DNA from: Candidatus Chlorohelix allophototropha
GTDB lineage: Bacteria; Chloroflexota; Chloroflexia; Chloroheliales; Chloroheliaceae
Length of the DNA: 64,000 bases
Direction: 5' to 3'
Assembly (NCBI RefSeq): GCF_030389965.1
Contig: NZ_CP128399.1
Span: 124,001 to 188,000 of the forward strand
Positions 32,483-41,416 of the stretch are shown here, in pieces. The stretch's first letter is position 1; each line of letters opens with the position of its first letter. The position numbers were made by a program, and so were the translations under genes. The notes below the pieces were generated by a model. It saw only the letters and a list, made by a program, of their open reading frames with translations, had not been told where the DNA came from and made no database searches.

Positions 32483-33760
32483 ATGCAATCAGGTGATCCG
32501 GGCTTGAAAATGCCTGAAGGTGCCAATAATACCCCAAACGCTTCTGGCAAGGCTACCAATAATGCAGTAGATGCGCTTGTAGAAAATTCGTCCGTAGCTA
32601 GAAGCTTCCAAAGCGAGGTTGGAGATACTCTTCTGAGCCGGGCATCAGACCTCGTTTCAATCCAGCTAAAGCAACTACGAGAATTGAGCGGTGCCGCCCG
32701 GCAACTGGTTGAAGATACTGCAAAAGAACGTCAAAATCTTTACCAGATACGTGAAGAAATTAATTACCGGATTCGGTATCTCGATACTACTGACCAGTTA
32801 GAAAAAAAGAAACCGCGTACACATTCGCGCAAGGCAGAAAAACCACCGATAGGTAATCTATCCGCGGCAGAAAAAGAGAGCCGCCGCCGAGTACTTAATG
32901 AAAAACAGGCAAAATTGGAAGTTCGTGAGTCGGAACTCTCAATGGCGCAAAATGATCTCGAAGATGCTTCTAGGCGCATTGAATTATTGGTAAGGCAACT
33001 GGAAATTGCCGGAAGCCACTTGATAAGAACCAGCAATTCTTCGGTTACTGCAATAGTAGATCCAAATTCTGACCCTTTGGAAATCGCCTTGCGTGCCCAA
33101 ATGGTGCAGGGTCAGGAAGATGAACGTGGCAGACTGGCACGTGAGATGCATGATGGTCCTGCGCAGGTGCTTTCAAATGCGGTGATGCGCTTGGAACATA
33201 GCACTAACCTCTTGCGCAATAACCGCTCTGAAGTTCAAAAAGAGTTGGAAAACCTGACCGGAGTGATGCGCGAGTCGCTTTATGAGATGCGGCGTTTTAT
33301 GTTTAACCTTCAACCCCGCACCTTGTTGCAACACGGTTTATCTCGCACTTTGCAGGAATATTGCACCGATTTTGCCAATATATATGCGCTAGAAATTGAT
33401 TTGGATTTGCCCGATTTCAGTGGCTTGTTAGATGTTAATCAAGAAATGGCAGTGTTCCGTATTGTGCAAGAAACCTTGCAAAATATCCGAAAGCATGCCG
33501 AAGCACGCAAGGTACATATCTACGGAACGCGAGATGGTGACGGCTTGATTTCGGTAATCATCCGTGATGATGGCAAAGGTTTTCAGTACCAGTTAGTACA
33601 GCCTAGTTTGAGTAAAGGCGCAGGCATTCCCGGTATGCGGGAACGCGCAGAGTTTGCGGGAGGTTTTTTGAAAATCATAAGCGCTGCCGGAGCTGGCACT
33701 CAGGTTGTTTTAAGAGTAAAGCCTACTGGTAGTGGCAAAAAACCCGCCGGAACTCATTAA
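32483..33760 (+). CDS. cytoplasmic DegS-like sensor histidine kinase
   Basis: A 425-residue kinase without membrane helices. Residues about 40-180 form a long, charged coiled-coil sensor region as in DegS. The HisKA_3 domain has H223 in REMHDGPAQVLSNAV, nearly the same motif as the upstream membrane kinase (HDGPAQ). The ATPase domain shows IVQETLQNIRKHA, DDGKGF and GIPGMRERAEFAGG. With the downstream DegU-like regulator it makes a DegS/DegU-type pair. Start ATG 32483 lacks a good binding site; ATG 32510 is another possibility and would remove nine residues. Confidence 0.9.
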   Translation: MQSGDPGLKMPEGANNTPNASGKATNNAVDALVENSSVARSFQSEVGDTLLSRASDLVSIQLKQLRELSGAARQLVEDTAKERQNLYQIREEINYRIRYLDTTDQLEKKKPRTHSRKAEKPPIGNLSAAEKESRRRVLNEKQAKLEVRESELSMAQNDLEDASRRIELLVRQLEIAGSHLIRTSNSSVTAIVDPNSDPLEIALRAQMVQGQEDERGRLAREMHDGPAQVLSNAVMRLEHSTNLLRNNRSEVQKELENLTGVMRESLYEMRRFMFNLQPRTLLQHGLSRTLQEYCTDFANIYALEIDLDLPDFSGLLDVNQEMAVFRIVQETLQNIRKHAEARKVHIYGTRDGDGLISVIIRDDGKGFQYQLVQPSLSKGAGIPGMRERAEFAGGFLKIISAAGAGTQVVLRVKPTGSGKKPAGTH

Positions 33761-33805
33761 ATTATTGAATTAAAATCTTCCGCCAAAATTAGTTCCTAAT
33801 CCGGC

Positions 33806-34588
33806 ATGATTGACCGATTCATTAAAGAAAAGAAAGAGGGTAGCGTTACGGGTAACGATTGGAGACAAGACAGACGTAGCCAAAAAGAAAAGCCTCGTTT
33901 GCTAATAGTAGATGATCACCCGCTTTTTTTGCGTGGTGTAAAAACAACCCTTGAAGATTCTGGTGAGTTTCAGGTAGTTGGTGAAGCTCCTGATGGGCAA
34001 CGCGCCATAATGTTGGCTGAGCAACTTTTGCCGGATGTAATTCTAATAGATATTAATCTGCCCGGAATGAATGGTCTTGAAGTTAGTAGGGTAATTAAAC
34101 GCCGCCAACCACAATCAAATATCATAATTCTAAGCGTTTACGAAGACGATGAACAGTTGTTTAATGCCATTAAAGCGGGTGCCGCGGCTTATTCCCCTAA
34201 AGATATAAGCCCTGAACGGTTGGTAGATATTGTGCGTCAGGTAGCGCGTGGTAACTATATTATTAATGATAATGTGCTTAGTAAACCCACCGTTGCCAGT
34301 CGTGTACTCAATCAATTCCGGGAACTAAGTACTACCGAAAATGAAAACGAGCCGATTTTTGCGCCGCTTACTCCACGCGAAGTTGAAATTCTTGACTGTA
34401 TCGCGCGTGGTAATTCCAATAAAGAAATAGCACGTAGTCTAAGCATTAGCGATCAAACAGTAAAGAATCATATCACCAGCATACTCAAGAAATTGAACGC
34501 TAATGACCGTACTCAGGCGGTGATAACTGCGCTGCGGCACGGCTGGATTAAAATGTCTAGTGATATTAGCGGCTCAGGGCATTCTTAG
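33806..34588 (+). CDS. NarL/DegU-type response regulator
   Basis: A 260-residue regulator. A basic, charged N-terminal extension of about 30 residues precedes the receiver domain, whose phosphorylated aspartate is D82 (ILIDINLPGMNG) with acidic pair D36-D37. A LuxR-type helix-turn-helix (about 190-255: LTPREVEILDCIARGNSNKEIA) binds DNA. The receiver's conserved lysine is in AAAYSPKDISPE, where Ser-Pro replaces the usual Leu-Leu. It starts 45 bases after the DegS-like kinase and is its likely partner; the first kinase may phosphorylate it too. Confidence 0.92.
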   Translation: MIDRFIKEKKEGSVTGNDWRQDRRSQKEKPRLLIVDDHPLFLRGVKTTLEDSGEFQVVGEAPDGQRAIMLAEQLLPDVILIDINLPGMNGLEVSRVIKRRQPQSNIIILSVYEDDEQLFNAIKAGAAAYSPKDISPERLVDIVRQVARGNYIINDNVLSKPTVASRVLNQFRELSTTENENEPIFAPLTPREVEILDCIARGNSNKEIARSLSISDQTVKNHITSILKKLNANDRTQAVITALRHGWIKMSSDISGSGHS

Positions 34589-34614
34589 AATTGCTGATTT
34601 AAACTTCGGTGAAA

Positions 34615-34638
34615 GGCGCGATACAATCGCGCCTTTTT
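34615..34638 (+). terminator. intrinsic terminator of the kinase-regulator operon
   Basis: GGCGCGAT (34615-34622) and ATCGCGCC (34626-34633) form a perfect 8-bp stem followed by five T. It lies 27 bases after the regulator gene and three bases from the stop of the convergent RlmD gene. Confidence 0.88.
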
Positions 34639-34640
34639 GT

Positions 34641-36143
34641 TTAGATTCGTTGAAACAGTGACACACTTTCCATGTGGTAGGTTTGCGGGAATAAATCAAC
34701 TGCCCGCGAACTAAGCAGTCGATAGCCTGTTGCCAATATTTTGGCATCCCGTGCTAGAGTACTGGGATCGCAAGAAACATAAACTAGCGTTTGTGGACGA
34801 GTTTTGAGCAGGCTATCCAACAAAGCCGGGTCACAACCACGCCGGGGCGGGTCAACCAATACCCCATCAAATGGTTCGTCAAGGCTAAGAATATATTCTT
34901 CCGCTTTAGCGGCTACGAATCGGGCATTACCCTCTAGCCCGTTCAAACTGGCGTTATCACGGGCATACTCAATTGCCCCTTCATATTCTTCCACGCCCAG
35001 CACTTGCGCACCTTTACGCGCCATTTGCAGCGCAAAAGTACCGACTCCACAATATAAGTCCAACAACTTTGCCTCTTTCCAATGCAAGCCCACCGAATCA
35101 AAGGCAGCAAGCGCCTCATTTATCAGCATCTGCGCCATTACCGGATTGCTCTGGAAAAAGCCTAACGGCGGAATTCGGTATGTTATGCCTTCAAGCGTTT
35201 CTTCAAGGTAGGGTTGCCCGCAAATCAAATCCATCCGCCGCTTTTTACCCTCTCCTAGCACGGTAATTGGCACGAACCGATCTAGCGCTGCTTCTAGTTC
35301 CTGCGCGAAGGGGCGCACATCCTCAACCGTCCATTGTCCTAGCATACGCAAAACGAACATGAGGGTGGTTTGAGGAATATTTAGCGCCCCAGCGAGTGGT
35401 TCACGAGCGGCAAACTTTTCAAGCGCCGCCAATTGTTCCGCTTTGTCCTGTCCCAAACTTGAGAGCGCAAAAATTTCGTTGGCTTCTACCGGAGCGGCAT
35501 TTGCAACCGGTCCTACTCTTATCGTAACCTGATGCACTTTACCGGGCAAATGCTTTTTTAGAGCGAGTCCTAATGGCTCTAATGCCAGCGTAATGAAGGG
35601 ATGCGCAATTTGGCAAGAAGCTATTGGCACTAGGCGAATGCTATTTTGGCGATGGTAGCAGGGTCTATTTTCTTCATTCACCTGAAATTCGACATTGTTG
35701 CGGTAGCCCCACTGGCTTAATGCCCCGCTTGGCGCTTGCAACGGAGGTTCGGCAATTCCCCCCAACCGCACAAACTGGTCGCGCAGAATATGTTCTTTGG
35801 CTCCAAGCTGGCGTGCATAGTTGATATGTTGCCACTGGCAGCCGCCACAATTGGGGAATTTCTCTATGCCGAAATAAGGGCAAGGGGATTCGCGCCTATC
35901 TTTTGAAGGTTCGATAACCCGAATCACGTTGCCGCGCAGATAGCTTTTCTTACGTCGGTACAGTTCTACATCTACTACTTCACCCGGTACGCCACCCGCG
36001 ACAAAAACTACCGCTTCTGTGCCCGAATCATCCTCGGCGCTACCAGTTAGTCGCGCCACCGTTTCGCCGCCATACGCTATATCCTGAAGTTGCAATCCGC
36101 TGGCGATTTCCGGTTCTCGTGCTTCTCTGACCTTCTTGTTCAT
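34641..36143 (-). CDS. rlmD: 23S rRNA (uracil-5-)-methyltransferase, RlmD/RlmCD-like
   Basis: A 500-residue SAM-dependent RNA methyltransferase of the TrmA/RumA family. An N-terminal TRAM domain is followed by the Fe-S cluster cysteines (CPYFG, CGGCQW and the later CQIAHP) and by the methyltransferase core: LLDLYCGVGTFALQMA for SAM, VLVDPPRRGCDPALL and VYVSCDPSTLARD with the catalytic cysteine. Which uracils (U1939, U747 or tRNA U54) are methylated cannot be read from the sequence. About 30 extra residues (SAEDDSGTEAVVF region) lie in the TRAM part. AAGAGAA precedes the ATG. Confidence 0.88.
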   Translation of the reverse strand: MNKKVREAREPEIASGLQLQDIAYGGETVARLTGSAEDDSGTEAVVFVAGGVPGEVVDVELYRRKKSYLRGNVIRVIEPSKDRRESPCPYFGIEKFPNCGGCQWQHINYARQLGAKEHILRDQFVRLGGIAEPPLQAPSGALSQWGYRNNVEFQVNEENRPCYHRQNSIRLVPIASCQIAHPFITLALEPLGLALKKHLPGKVHQVTIRVGPVANAAPVEANEIFALSSLGQDKAEQLAALEKFAAREPLAGALNIPQTTLMFVLRMLGQWTVEDVRPFAQELEAALDRFVPITVLGEGKKRRMDLICGQPYLEETLEGITYRIPPLGFFQSNPVMAQMLINEALAAFDSVGLHWKEAKLLDLYCGVGTFALQMARKGAQVLGVEEYEGAIEYARDNASLNGLEGNARFVAAKAEEYILSLDEPFDGVLVDPPRRGCDPALLDSLLKTRPQTLVYVSCDPSTLARDAKILATGYRLLSSRAVDLFPQTYHMESVSLFQRI

Positions 36144-36253
36144 TTTCTCTTCTGCTTTTGCTTGGTTAGATATCAGGGTTTGAATTATACCATAAGCTCA
36201 TTTTATAAAGCCGTGCTATAATTTGCCCGGATTTTCAGAGAGGAGAAAATAAA

Positions 36254-37099
36254 TTGAGTGAATCCAATTCGGTATTGGAAGGCAAAAAGCTGGCTTTTGT
36301 CGGTAGTGGTGTCATGGCAGAGTCGATGATCAGCGGTGTGTTGGAGAAAAAGTTGATACTGCCTCAGCATATATTTGCCAGCCACCCACGTACCAAACGC
36401 GCCGAGGAATTGCAAGCGCAATTAGGCGTGTGTGCCTCTACTTCTAACCGCGAAGCCGCCCAAGCCGCCGATATCGTTGTTATCTGTGTGAAGCCCCAAC
36501 GTTTGCGCGCAGTTTTTCATGAACTGGCGGGAGTGGTGACGAGTTCCCAATTGGTAATTTCTATCGTAGCGGGCGCAAATTCCAGTTCAATTGCGCAGCA
36601 ACTCCGACATGCAGCGGTGGTACGGGTCATGCCCAATACTCCGGCGCAGATCGGTCATGGCATTTCCGTTTGGACTTGTACCCCGGAAGTAAATGAAGAG
36701 CAAAGGGTACAGGTTCGCGCTATCTTGAGCGCGTTAGGCAAAGAACTATTCTTTGAAGAAGAAAAATTCGTAGATATGGCGACCGCTATCAGCGGTAGCG
36801 GTCCAGCCTATGTATTTCTGGTGATGGAAGCTTTGATTGATGCGGCGGTTCATTTGGGTTTTTCCCGCCAAGATGCGCGTGAGTTGGTTACTGAAACCTT
36901 GCTTGGTTCGGTACTGTTCGCGCAAGAATCGCATCGCCATCCCGCTGAACTGCGCAATATGGTAACATCGCCTGCCGGAACCAGCGCCGAGGCGTTATAC
37001 CAACTTGAAAAAGGTGGCTTGCGAACTATTCTTTCTAAAGCGGTTCATGCCGCCTATCAAAAGACGGCGACGCTGAGCGATATTATCAACAAGGGCTGA
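36254..37099 (+). CDS. proC: pyrroline-5-carboxylate reductase
   Basis: ProC reduces pyrroline-5-carboxylate to proline with NAD(P)H, the last step of proline synthesis. The 281-residue protein has the Rossmann motif FVGSGVMAESMISGVL, the VRVMPNTPAQIGHG block and the signature ATAISGSGPAYVFLVMEALIDAAVHLG, followed by MVTSPAGTSAEALYQLEKGGLR, all characteristic. The start is TTG 36254, set by GAGAGGAG ending eight bases upstream. A TATAAT near 36219-36224 is the likely -10 element, with no good -35. The gene stands alone. Confidence 0.95.
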   Translation: MSESNSVLEGKKLAFVGSGVMAESMISGVLEKKLILPQHIFASHPRTKRAEELQAQLGVCASTSNREAAQAADIVVICVKPQRLRAVFHELAGVVTSSQLVISIVAGANSSSIAQQLRHAAVVRVMPNTPAQIGHGISVWTCTPEVNEEQRVQVRAILSALGKELFFEEEKFVDMATAISGSGPAYVFLVMEALIDAAVHLGFSRQDARELVTETLLGSVLFAQESHRHPAELRNMVTSPAGTSAEALYQLEKGGLRTILSKAVHAAYQKTATLSDIINKG

Positions 37100-37130
37100 C
37101 AAGTACGAGAGCAAGAGATGGCTTTGGGAC

Positions 37131-37451
37131 TTATTCATCTCGCTCGATAGTGCAGGTTAGCCCGAAACTGAGCAAACGCGCTTGGTACAACTCGGCTGGC
37201 TCTTTTGGGCATACTGTGACCACTGCCGTGCCTTTCTCGTGCGCCGTCATCATAATTTTGACTGCGGCTTGTTTTTTTAATTGTGGCACCGATTTGACCA
37301 AGGCTTTGACCACATAATCCATGCTGTGGTGGTCATCATTGTGCAAAATTACTTTGTAGGGCGGTAGAAGCTTCCGCAACAAAGCTTCATCTATTTCGGG
37401 GACAGTTTTTGAACCCATTTGTGCTACTTGTTTCATCTCCGAATAACTCAC
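37131..37451 (-). CDS. clpS: ATP-dependent Clp protease adaptor ClpS
   Basis: ClpS hands N-degron substrates to ClpA/ClpC-ClpP. The core YKVILHNDDHHSMDYVVKAL, followed by AVKIMMTAHEKGTAVV, is the ClpS signature: the NDD and the MDYVV helix make the N-terminal-residue pocket and HEKG the ClpA-binding side. Length is 106 residues with the GTG start at 37451; an ATG at 37436 or at 37418 could be the true start, since none has a clear binding site. No clpA or clpC gene lies in the window. Confidence 0.9.
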   Translation of the reverse strand: MSYSEMKQVAQMGSKTVPEIDEALLRKLLPPYKVILHNDDHHSMDYVVKALVKSVPQLKKQAAVKIMMTAHEKGTAVVTVCPKEPAELYQARLLSFGLTCTIERDE

Positions 37452-37590
37452 TCTACTTGCTTACAATTTTACTGTTTATTTTCCGTTATTTATGGGCTAA
37501 ATTATAACAAAACTTATTCTGGGTTGCACCGCTTGAACGAATATGATATACCAACCCCGGCATATTCTAATCAATTTCTGAGGAAAACCA

Positions 37591-38088
37591 ATGGCTGAAA
37601 GTGAAAAAAAATCCTTCCGTCTGACCTGCCCGATTTGCCAGACTCGCTTGAAAGTAGCGGAAGGAATAAATCTGTTTGCCTGCTTGAATTGTGGCAACGA
37701 GCTTGAAGTAGTAATGGTGGATGGGGAAGCACGCCTTGAACCAAGTGCTGCTACCCAAGCGGAACTTTCCCCCGCTGAACTTGAATTAGTTGAAGTAAAT
37801 CGGAAACTTAAAGAAAAAGACGATATTTATGGCTCAGGTTGTGCGATTGCTACTCTGGGAATTACTCTGATTGCCTGCATCTCGATTCTGGTGGCTAATC
37901 TAGTATCGAGTAGCTTGCTTTTCTGGGTTGCTCTGATAATCCCTTTGCTATTGCTTTTGCTGGTTATGGCTGTTTTTATCAATAGTAGCAACCGTACCAC
38001 TGCCCCTTTGATTCGTCAGCGCGACAAATTGCAAGACGAAATTGAGCAGGTTAAAGATGCTGCCGATGGAGATGTGGAGGAGAGCTAA
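37591..38088 (+). CDS. zinc-ribbon membrane protein of unknown function
   Basis: A 165-residue protein: an N-terminal zinc ribbon (CPICQ near residue 14 and CLNCG near 31), an acidic spacer, two membrane helices (about 84-106 and 109-130) and a charged C-terminal coiled coil (RQRDKLQDEIEQVKDA). Its zinc ribbon resembles the opening of LysW but the rest does not. GAGG nine bases before the ATG supports the start. Its stop overlaps the start of the next gene (TAATG), so the two small zinc-binding proteins are coupled. Confidence 0.75.
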   Translation: MAESEKKSFRLTCPICQTRLKVAEGINLFACLNCGNELEVVMVDGEARLEPSAATQAELSPAELELVEVNRKLKEKDDIYGSGCAIATLGITLIACISILVANLVSSSLLFWVALIIPLLLLLLVMAVFINSSNRTTAPLIRQRDKLQDEIEQVKDAADGDVEES

Positions 38089-38297
38089 TGGAACATACGG
38101 CGACTAATGGCAAATGCGAGGTTTGTGGCGGTACTACCCCTCCCGGTCACCGTTTTTGCGATAGCTGCTGGCCTGATTCGGCGATAGCGGCGGGGTTAGC
38201 GGCGCTTTGTGCAGTTTGCGGTGCGCCTAAAGTGCTGGAAAAATTGCGAAAGGATGCGAAGGGTCGCATGCTCTGTGCCACTCATTCTGAATTATAA
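38088..38297 (+). CDS. small double zinc-finger protein
   Basis: A 69-residue protein with two or three Cys pairs: CEVCGG (residues 10-13), CDSC (about 25-28), CAVCG (about 41-44) and a final C-x-x-H (CATH). This fits one or two zinc-binding ribbons. I do not recognise a family. The ATG overlaps the stop of the preceding gene by one base, so the two are translationally coupled. No terminator with a T run is seen before the promoter at 38407. Confidence 0.7.
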   Translation: MEHTATNGKCEVCGGTTPPGHRFCDSCWPDSAIAAGLAALCAVCGAPKVLEKLRKDAKGRMLCATHSEL

Positions 38298-38375
38298 TTC
38301 TAAAGACTTATTTCTTTTATCCGTTCCTAATCAGCTTGCCAAAACAAAGCTATACTCACTACTGGTCACTAATAA

Positions 38376-38466
38376 TACCCTCAAATAGGGTAGCTAAAAT
38401 AACATGTTGACATGGTATAGCCTGCACCTTAAACTTAAGGGGTAGCCATCCTATATTTTTAGCTTA
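38376..38466 (+). promoter_or_regulatory. promoter of the LytS/LytR operon with nested inverted repeats
   Basis: TTGACA (38407-38412) and TAAACT (38430-38435) are 17 bases apart. A palindrome CCTTAA-AC-TTAAGG at 38427-38440 covers the -10 element. A larger inverted repeat, TAGCTAAAATA (38391-38401) and TATTTTTAGCT (about 38454-38464), flanks the whole promoter with one mismatch or bulge. TACCC/GGGTA arms lie at 38376-38392. The layout suggests operator sites, possibly for the operon's own regulator. Confidence 0.55.
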
Positions 38467-38490
38467 CAATCGCACTAGGGATAAAACGCG

Positions 38491-39717
38491 ATGGAGCAAA
38501 TTCCACTTTGGGCGATGTTATTAGCCCAAGTAGTTATAACCGCATTGGTGGGTTTTATAGTTGCGCTACTGGTGATAAGACGCAACAAAACTTTCGGGCA
38601 GGGGCGCGAGGAAGCCACTTTCCAGACACTTCATCTTGCCCACCGCACGTTACCTTTCTTGCGGCAAGGTTTGAATAAAACTACTGCCGAGAAAACGGCT
38701 GAAATTATCTACCGCTATATGCAAGCGGAAGCCATCTCTATTAGCAACGGAGACGAAATTCTCAGTTACATTGGGGTGGGGCATAACCATCACTCGCAAA
38801 GTACCGCCCATAACTTGCAAGTGAATCGGGAAGTGCTAAAAACCGGACGCACCCGGGTAGCTCATGGTAAAAGTGACATCGGTTGTAAATTCCCGCTGTG
38901 GGATTGCCAACTAATCTCATCGGTCAGCGCGCCGCTTAAAATCCAGAAGAACACCGTAGGCGTTTTAACGCTTTTATACAGCGATAACCCTAGCCTGACT
39001 GCCGGGAAAATTAAAATTGCCACCGGTTTGGCACAACTTATGAGTACCCAGATGGAATTGAGTGAGCTTGATCGTAAAACCGAACGGCTCGCCAAAGCCG
39101 AATTGCAGGCTTTGCAAAGTCAGATTTCCCCTCACTTTGTATACAATACGCTTAATACCATCGCCTCTTTCATTCGCACGCGCCCTGAAACCGCCCGCGA
39201 GTTAATCGTGCAGTTTGCCGAATTCACCCGCCGCACCTTCAAAAAACATGGTGAGTACAGCACTTTTGCCGAAGAGCTTGAATATGTGCACCAATATCTC
39301 AGCTTTGAGAAAGCGCGCTTTGGTGATAGGCTTACGGTGGTTTACCGGGTTGACCCAGAGGTGTTGCCTACGGTTGTTCCGGTGCTAATCCTACAACCGT
39401 TGGTAGAAAATGCGGTGCGGCATGGTATTGGCAAGAAAGTCGGTCCCGGCAAGGTAATTGTCTCTGCCGAAGATCATGGCGCAGAATGTATTATCAGTGT
39501 AATCGATGATGGTATAGGAATGACCCAGGAAGAGTTGAGAGAGGCTATCAAGCGGCGTACTGGTATTAATTACGGTGTAGGGTTGAGCAATGTTAACGAG
39601 CGCGTGAAAAGTATTTACGGCTTGGAGAATGCGCTGCAAATTGAGACGAAACCGGGCGAAGGAACGAAAATAACTTTCCGTGTACCCAAATATAAATCAG
39701 GAATTGTGGTTTCATGA
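38491..39717 (+). CDS. LytS-type sensor histidine kinase
   Basis: A 408-residue kinase with one N-terminal membrane helix (about 8-29), a GAF-type domain (about 45-190) that contains the His/Cys-rich GVGHNHHSQ and GCKFPLWDC segments common in LytS proteins, and the His_kinase (PF06580-type) domain with H215 in SQISPHFVYNTLNTIASF. The ATPase part shows LVENAVRHGIG, DDGIGM and GVGLSNVNERV. The usual five-helix LytS membrane sensor is absent; a single helix replaces it. It overlaps the LytTR regulator by four bases (ATGA). Confidence 0.9.
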   Translation: MEQIPLWAMLLAQVVITALVGFIVALLVIRRNKTFGQGREEATFQTLHLAHRTLPFLRQGLNKTTAEKTAEIIYRYMQAEAISISNGDEILSYIGVGHNHHSQSTAHNLQVNREVLKTGRTRVAHGKSDIGCKFPLWDCQLISSVSAPLKIQKNTVGVLTLLYSDNPSLTAGKIKIATGLAQLMSTQMELSELDRKTERLAKAELQALQSQISPHFVYNTLNTIASFIRTRPETARELIVQFAEFTRRTFKKHGEYSTFAEELEYVHQYLSFEKARFGDRLTVVYRVDPEVLPTVVPVLILQPLVENAVRHGIGKKVGPGKVIVSAEDHGAECIISVIDDGIGMTQEELREAIKRRTGINYGVGLSNVNERVKSIYGLENALQIETKPGEGTKITFRVPKYKSGIVVS

Positions 39718-40523
39718 CGCAGATTACACAGAATATACCTTCCACCAAGCCGGGTTTTCGCGCACTGGTGGTAGATGATGAGCGTCCTGCTCTGGAAGAA
39801 TTGAGCTATATGCTGGATCAGAGCGGTTACTGCTCTAGGATAGATACTACCAGTGAAGTGCTAGAGGCTTTAAAATTTCTCAAAGAGAAGAAATACGACC
39901 TGATTTTTGTTGATGTGCAAATGCCGGGCTTAACCGGACTGGAATTGGTACATGTGTTGCGCCAGTTTGCTTCACCGCCCAAAGTGGTTTTCGTTACCGC
40001 CTTTGACGATTATGCCGTACAAGCTTTTGAACTGGATGCGGTTGATTACTTGCTCAAACCCTTTTCCAAAGAACGGTTAGAACAGGCTTTGCAACGTGCT
40101 GCACGACGACCCGGCGATTCCGCTACGATCGAAAGTGAGGACGAGACTTACTCACGCAGGAAAGTTGATGCTCAACCCGGCGAGAAATTGTTGGATAAAC
40201 TTCCTGTTGACAAAGAAGGCAAAACCATTCTGATTGACCTTGCCGATATTCGCTTTGCGGTGGCACGGGGCGATTATGTTTATATCAAAACGCTTGAGCA
40301 GGAGTATCTGACCCGTTATTCAATCTCGGAATTGGAAAGACGCTTGCCTTCACCTCCATTTTTGCGCACACATCGGGCTTTTCTGGTAAATTTAAAGAAC
40401 GTCATCGAAATTTACCCCTTTTTTAACGGCGCTTATGTGCTTAAGGTGAACGACCGCGAGAACAGTGAAGTTCAGGTAAGCAGAGGCAATGCCAAGAACC
40501 TGCGCGCTTTATTAGGAATGTAG
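39714..40523 (+). CDS. LytTR-type response regulator
   Basis: A 269-residue LytR/AlgR-family regulator. Receiver domain with acidic pair D21-D22 and phosphorylated D67 (IFVDVQMPGLTG), conserved FVTAFDDYAVQAFELDAVDYLLKPF switch region, then a LytTR DNA-binding domain (about 165-265: FLRTHRAFLVNLKNVIEI). These regulators bind pairs of short direct repeats. It is the partner of the LytS kinase whose gene it overlaps, and may act on the repeat-rich promoter at 38376-38466 (inference). The next gene starts four bases later. Confidence 0.93.
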   Translation: MTQITQNIPSTKPGFRALVVDDERPALEELSYMLDQSGYCSRIDTTSEVLEALKFLKEKKYDLIFVDVQMPGLTGLELVHVLRQFASPPKVVFVTAFDDYAVQAFELDAVDYLLKPFSKERLEQALQRAARRPGDSATIESEDETYSRRKVDAQPGEKLLDKLPVDKEGKTILIDLADIRFAVARGDYVYIKTLEQEYLTRYSISELERRLPSPPFLRTHRAFLVNLKNVIEIYPFFNGAYVLKVNDRENSEVQVSRGNAKNLRALLGM

Positions 40524-40527
40524 CTTA

Positions 40528-41280
40528 ATGGAAGAAGTATTAAAAATAGCCGTACAAAGAAAAGTTTTGGCTGTTGCTCGTTCAAGGGTGAAATATTTCT
40601 ACGGGGGCGTAGCTTGCCATGCTGTAAAATTACTGCGTACTGGCTACACTGAACAGCACCGTCTTGCTCTGCGAGAACTGGCTATGTCGCATCGTGGCGA
40701 ATTAATTTTTACTGAAGCGGGCTGGCAGAGTGTCTGGGTAGGGGCAGGTGAGGAGAAATCGGTTTATCTGGTGATTGACCCGCACTCGCAAGCTTTTGCG
40801 CTTGAACTGGTAGGGCGTGATGGTTATAAAGATGGCAGACTTGTGGACGGACATTATTTCGATGAGCTTTATATACCACGTCTCAGCGGTCACCAATGGC
40901 ATCCTGATTCGATTTTTGGGCATACTTTCAGTGGTCAATGCTACGTGCGTGAGTTTATCTACGGCGAGACTCTTGCCGGGGATCTCTCACGCTTCTATAC
41001 CGAAGAATATCGCGCTATGCTACGTCGCAACATTCTTGGACGTACTGTAACTTTTATATCTAGGCGCCTTGCCCATTTTATTGTGGACAATGCCTATCAG
41101 CGCATCAAACAAAATTACCGAGATACCCACGAAGCCAATGTGATGATTGAACGTCTGCCTCTGCACAACCCTGAAAACAAGAGTCACTTCCCTTTACCCT
41201 TGCTATGGCTGGAAGAAGACGGACAATTAGTCTGGTGCTATGTACGCCTGACCGCCATAGATGTTCGGGTTAATCCATGA
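40528..41280 (+). CDS. unknown protein coupled to LytS/LytR, possibly kinase-like
   Basis: A 250-residue soluble protein starting four bases after the LytTR regulator. I do not recognise a family. Residues 199-204 read D-T-H-E-A-N followed by VMI, which has the spacing of the catalytic loop of aminoglycoside-phosphotransferase-type kinases (D-x-H-x-x-N), and CYVREFIYGETLAGDL (138-152) resembles the hinge region that precedes it. No clear ATP-binding lysine or DFG-like motif is visible, so it may be a degenerate kinase fold or a chance likeness. Its place in the operon suggests a role in the same signalling pathway. Confidence 0.65.
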   Translation: MEEVLKIAVQRKVLAVARSRVKYFYGGVACHAVKLLRTGYTEQHRLALRELAMSHRGELIFTEAGWQSVWVGAGEEKSVYLVIDPHSQAFALELVGRDGYKDGRLVDGHYFDELYIPRLSGHQWHPDSIFGHTFSGQCYVREFIYGETLAGDLSRFYTEEYRAMLRRNILGRTVTFISRRLAHFIVDNAYQRIKQNYRDTHEANVMIERLPLHNPENKSHFPLPLLWLEEDGQLVWCYVRLTAIDVRVNP

Positions 41281-41416
41281 GTTTGTAAAATTTACCCTTT
41301 TCCTACCCCTACTCTCCCGTTTCTTCTCACCCGTTTTTATTGAATAGTCACCCATAGTATGTTAAGCTTATTTGCCTTAACACGCTAATTAAACTTTATG
41401 GAGATATTTAAAACAA

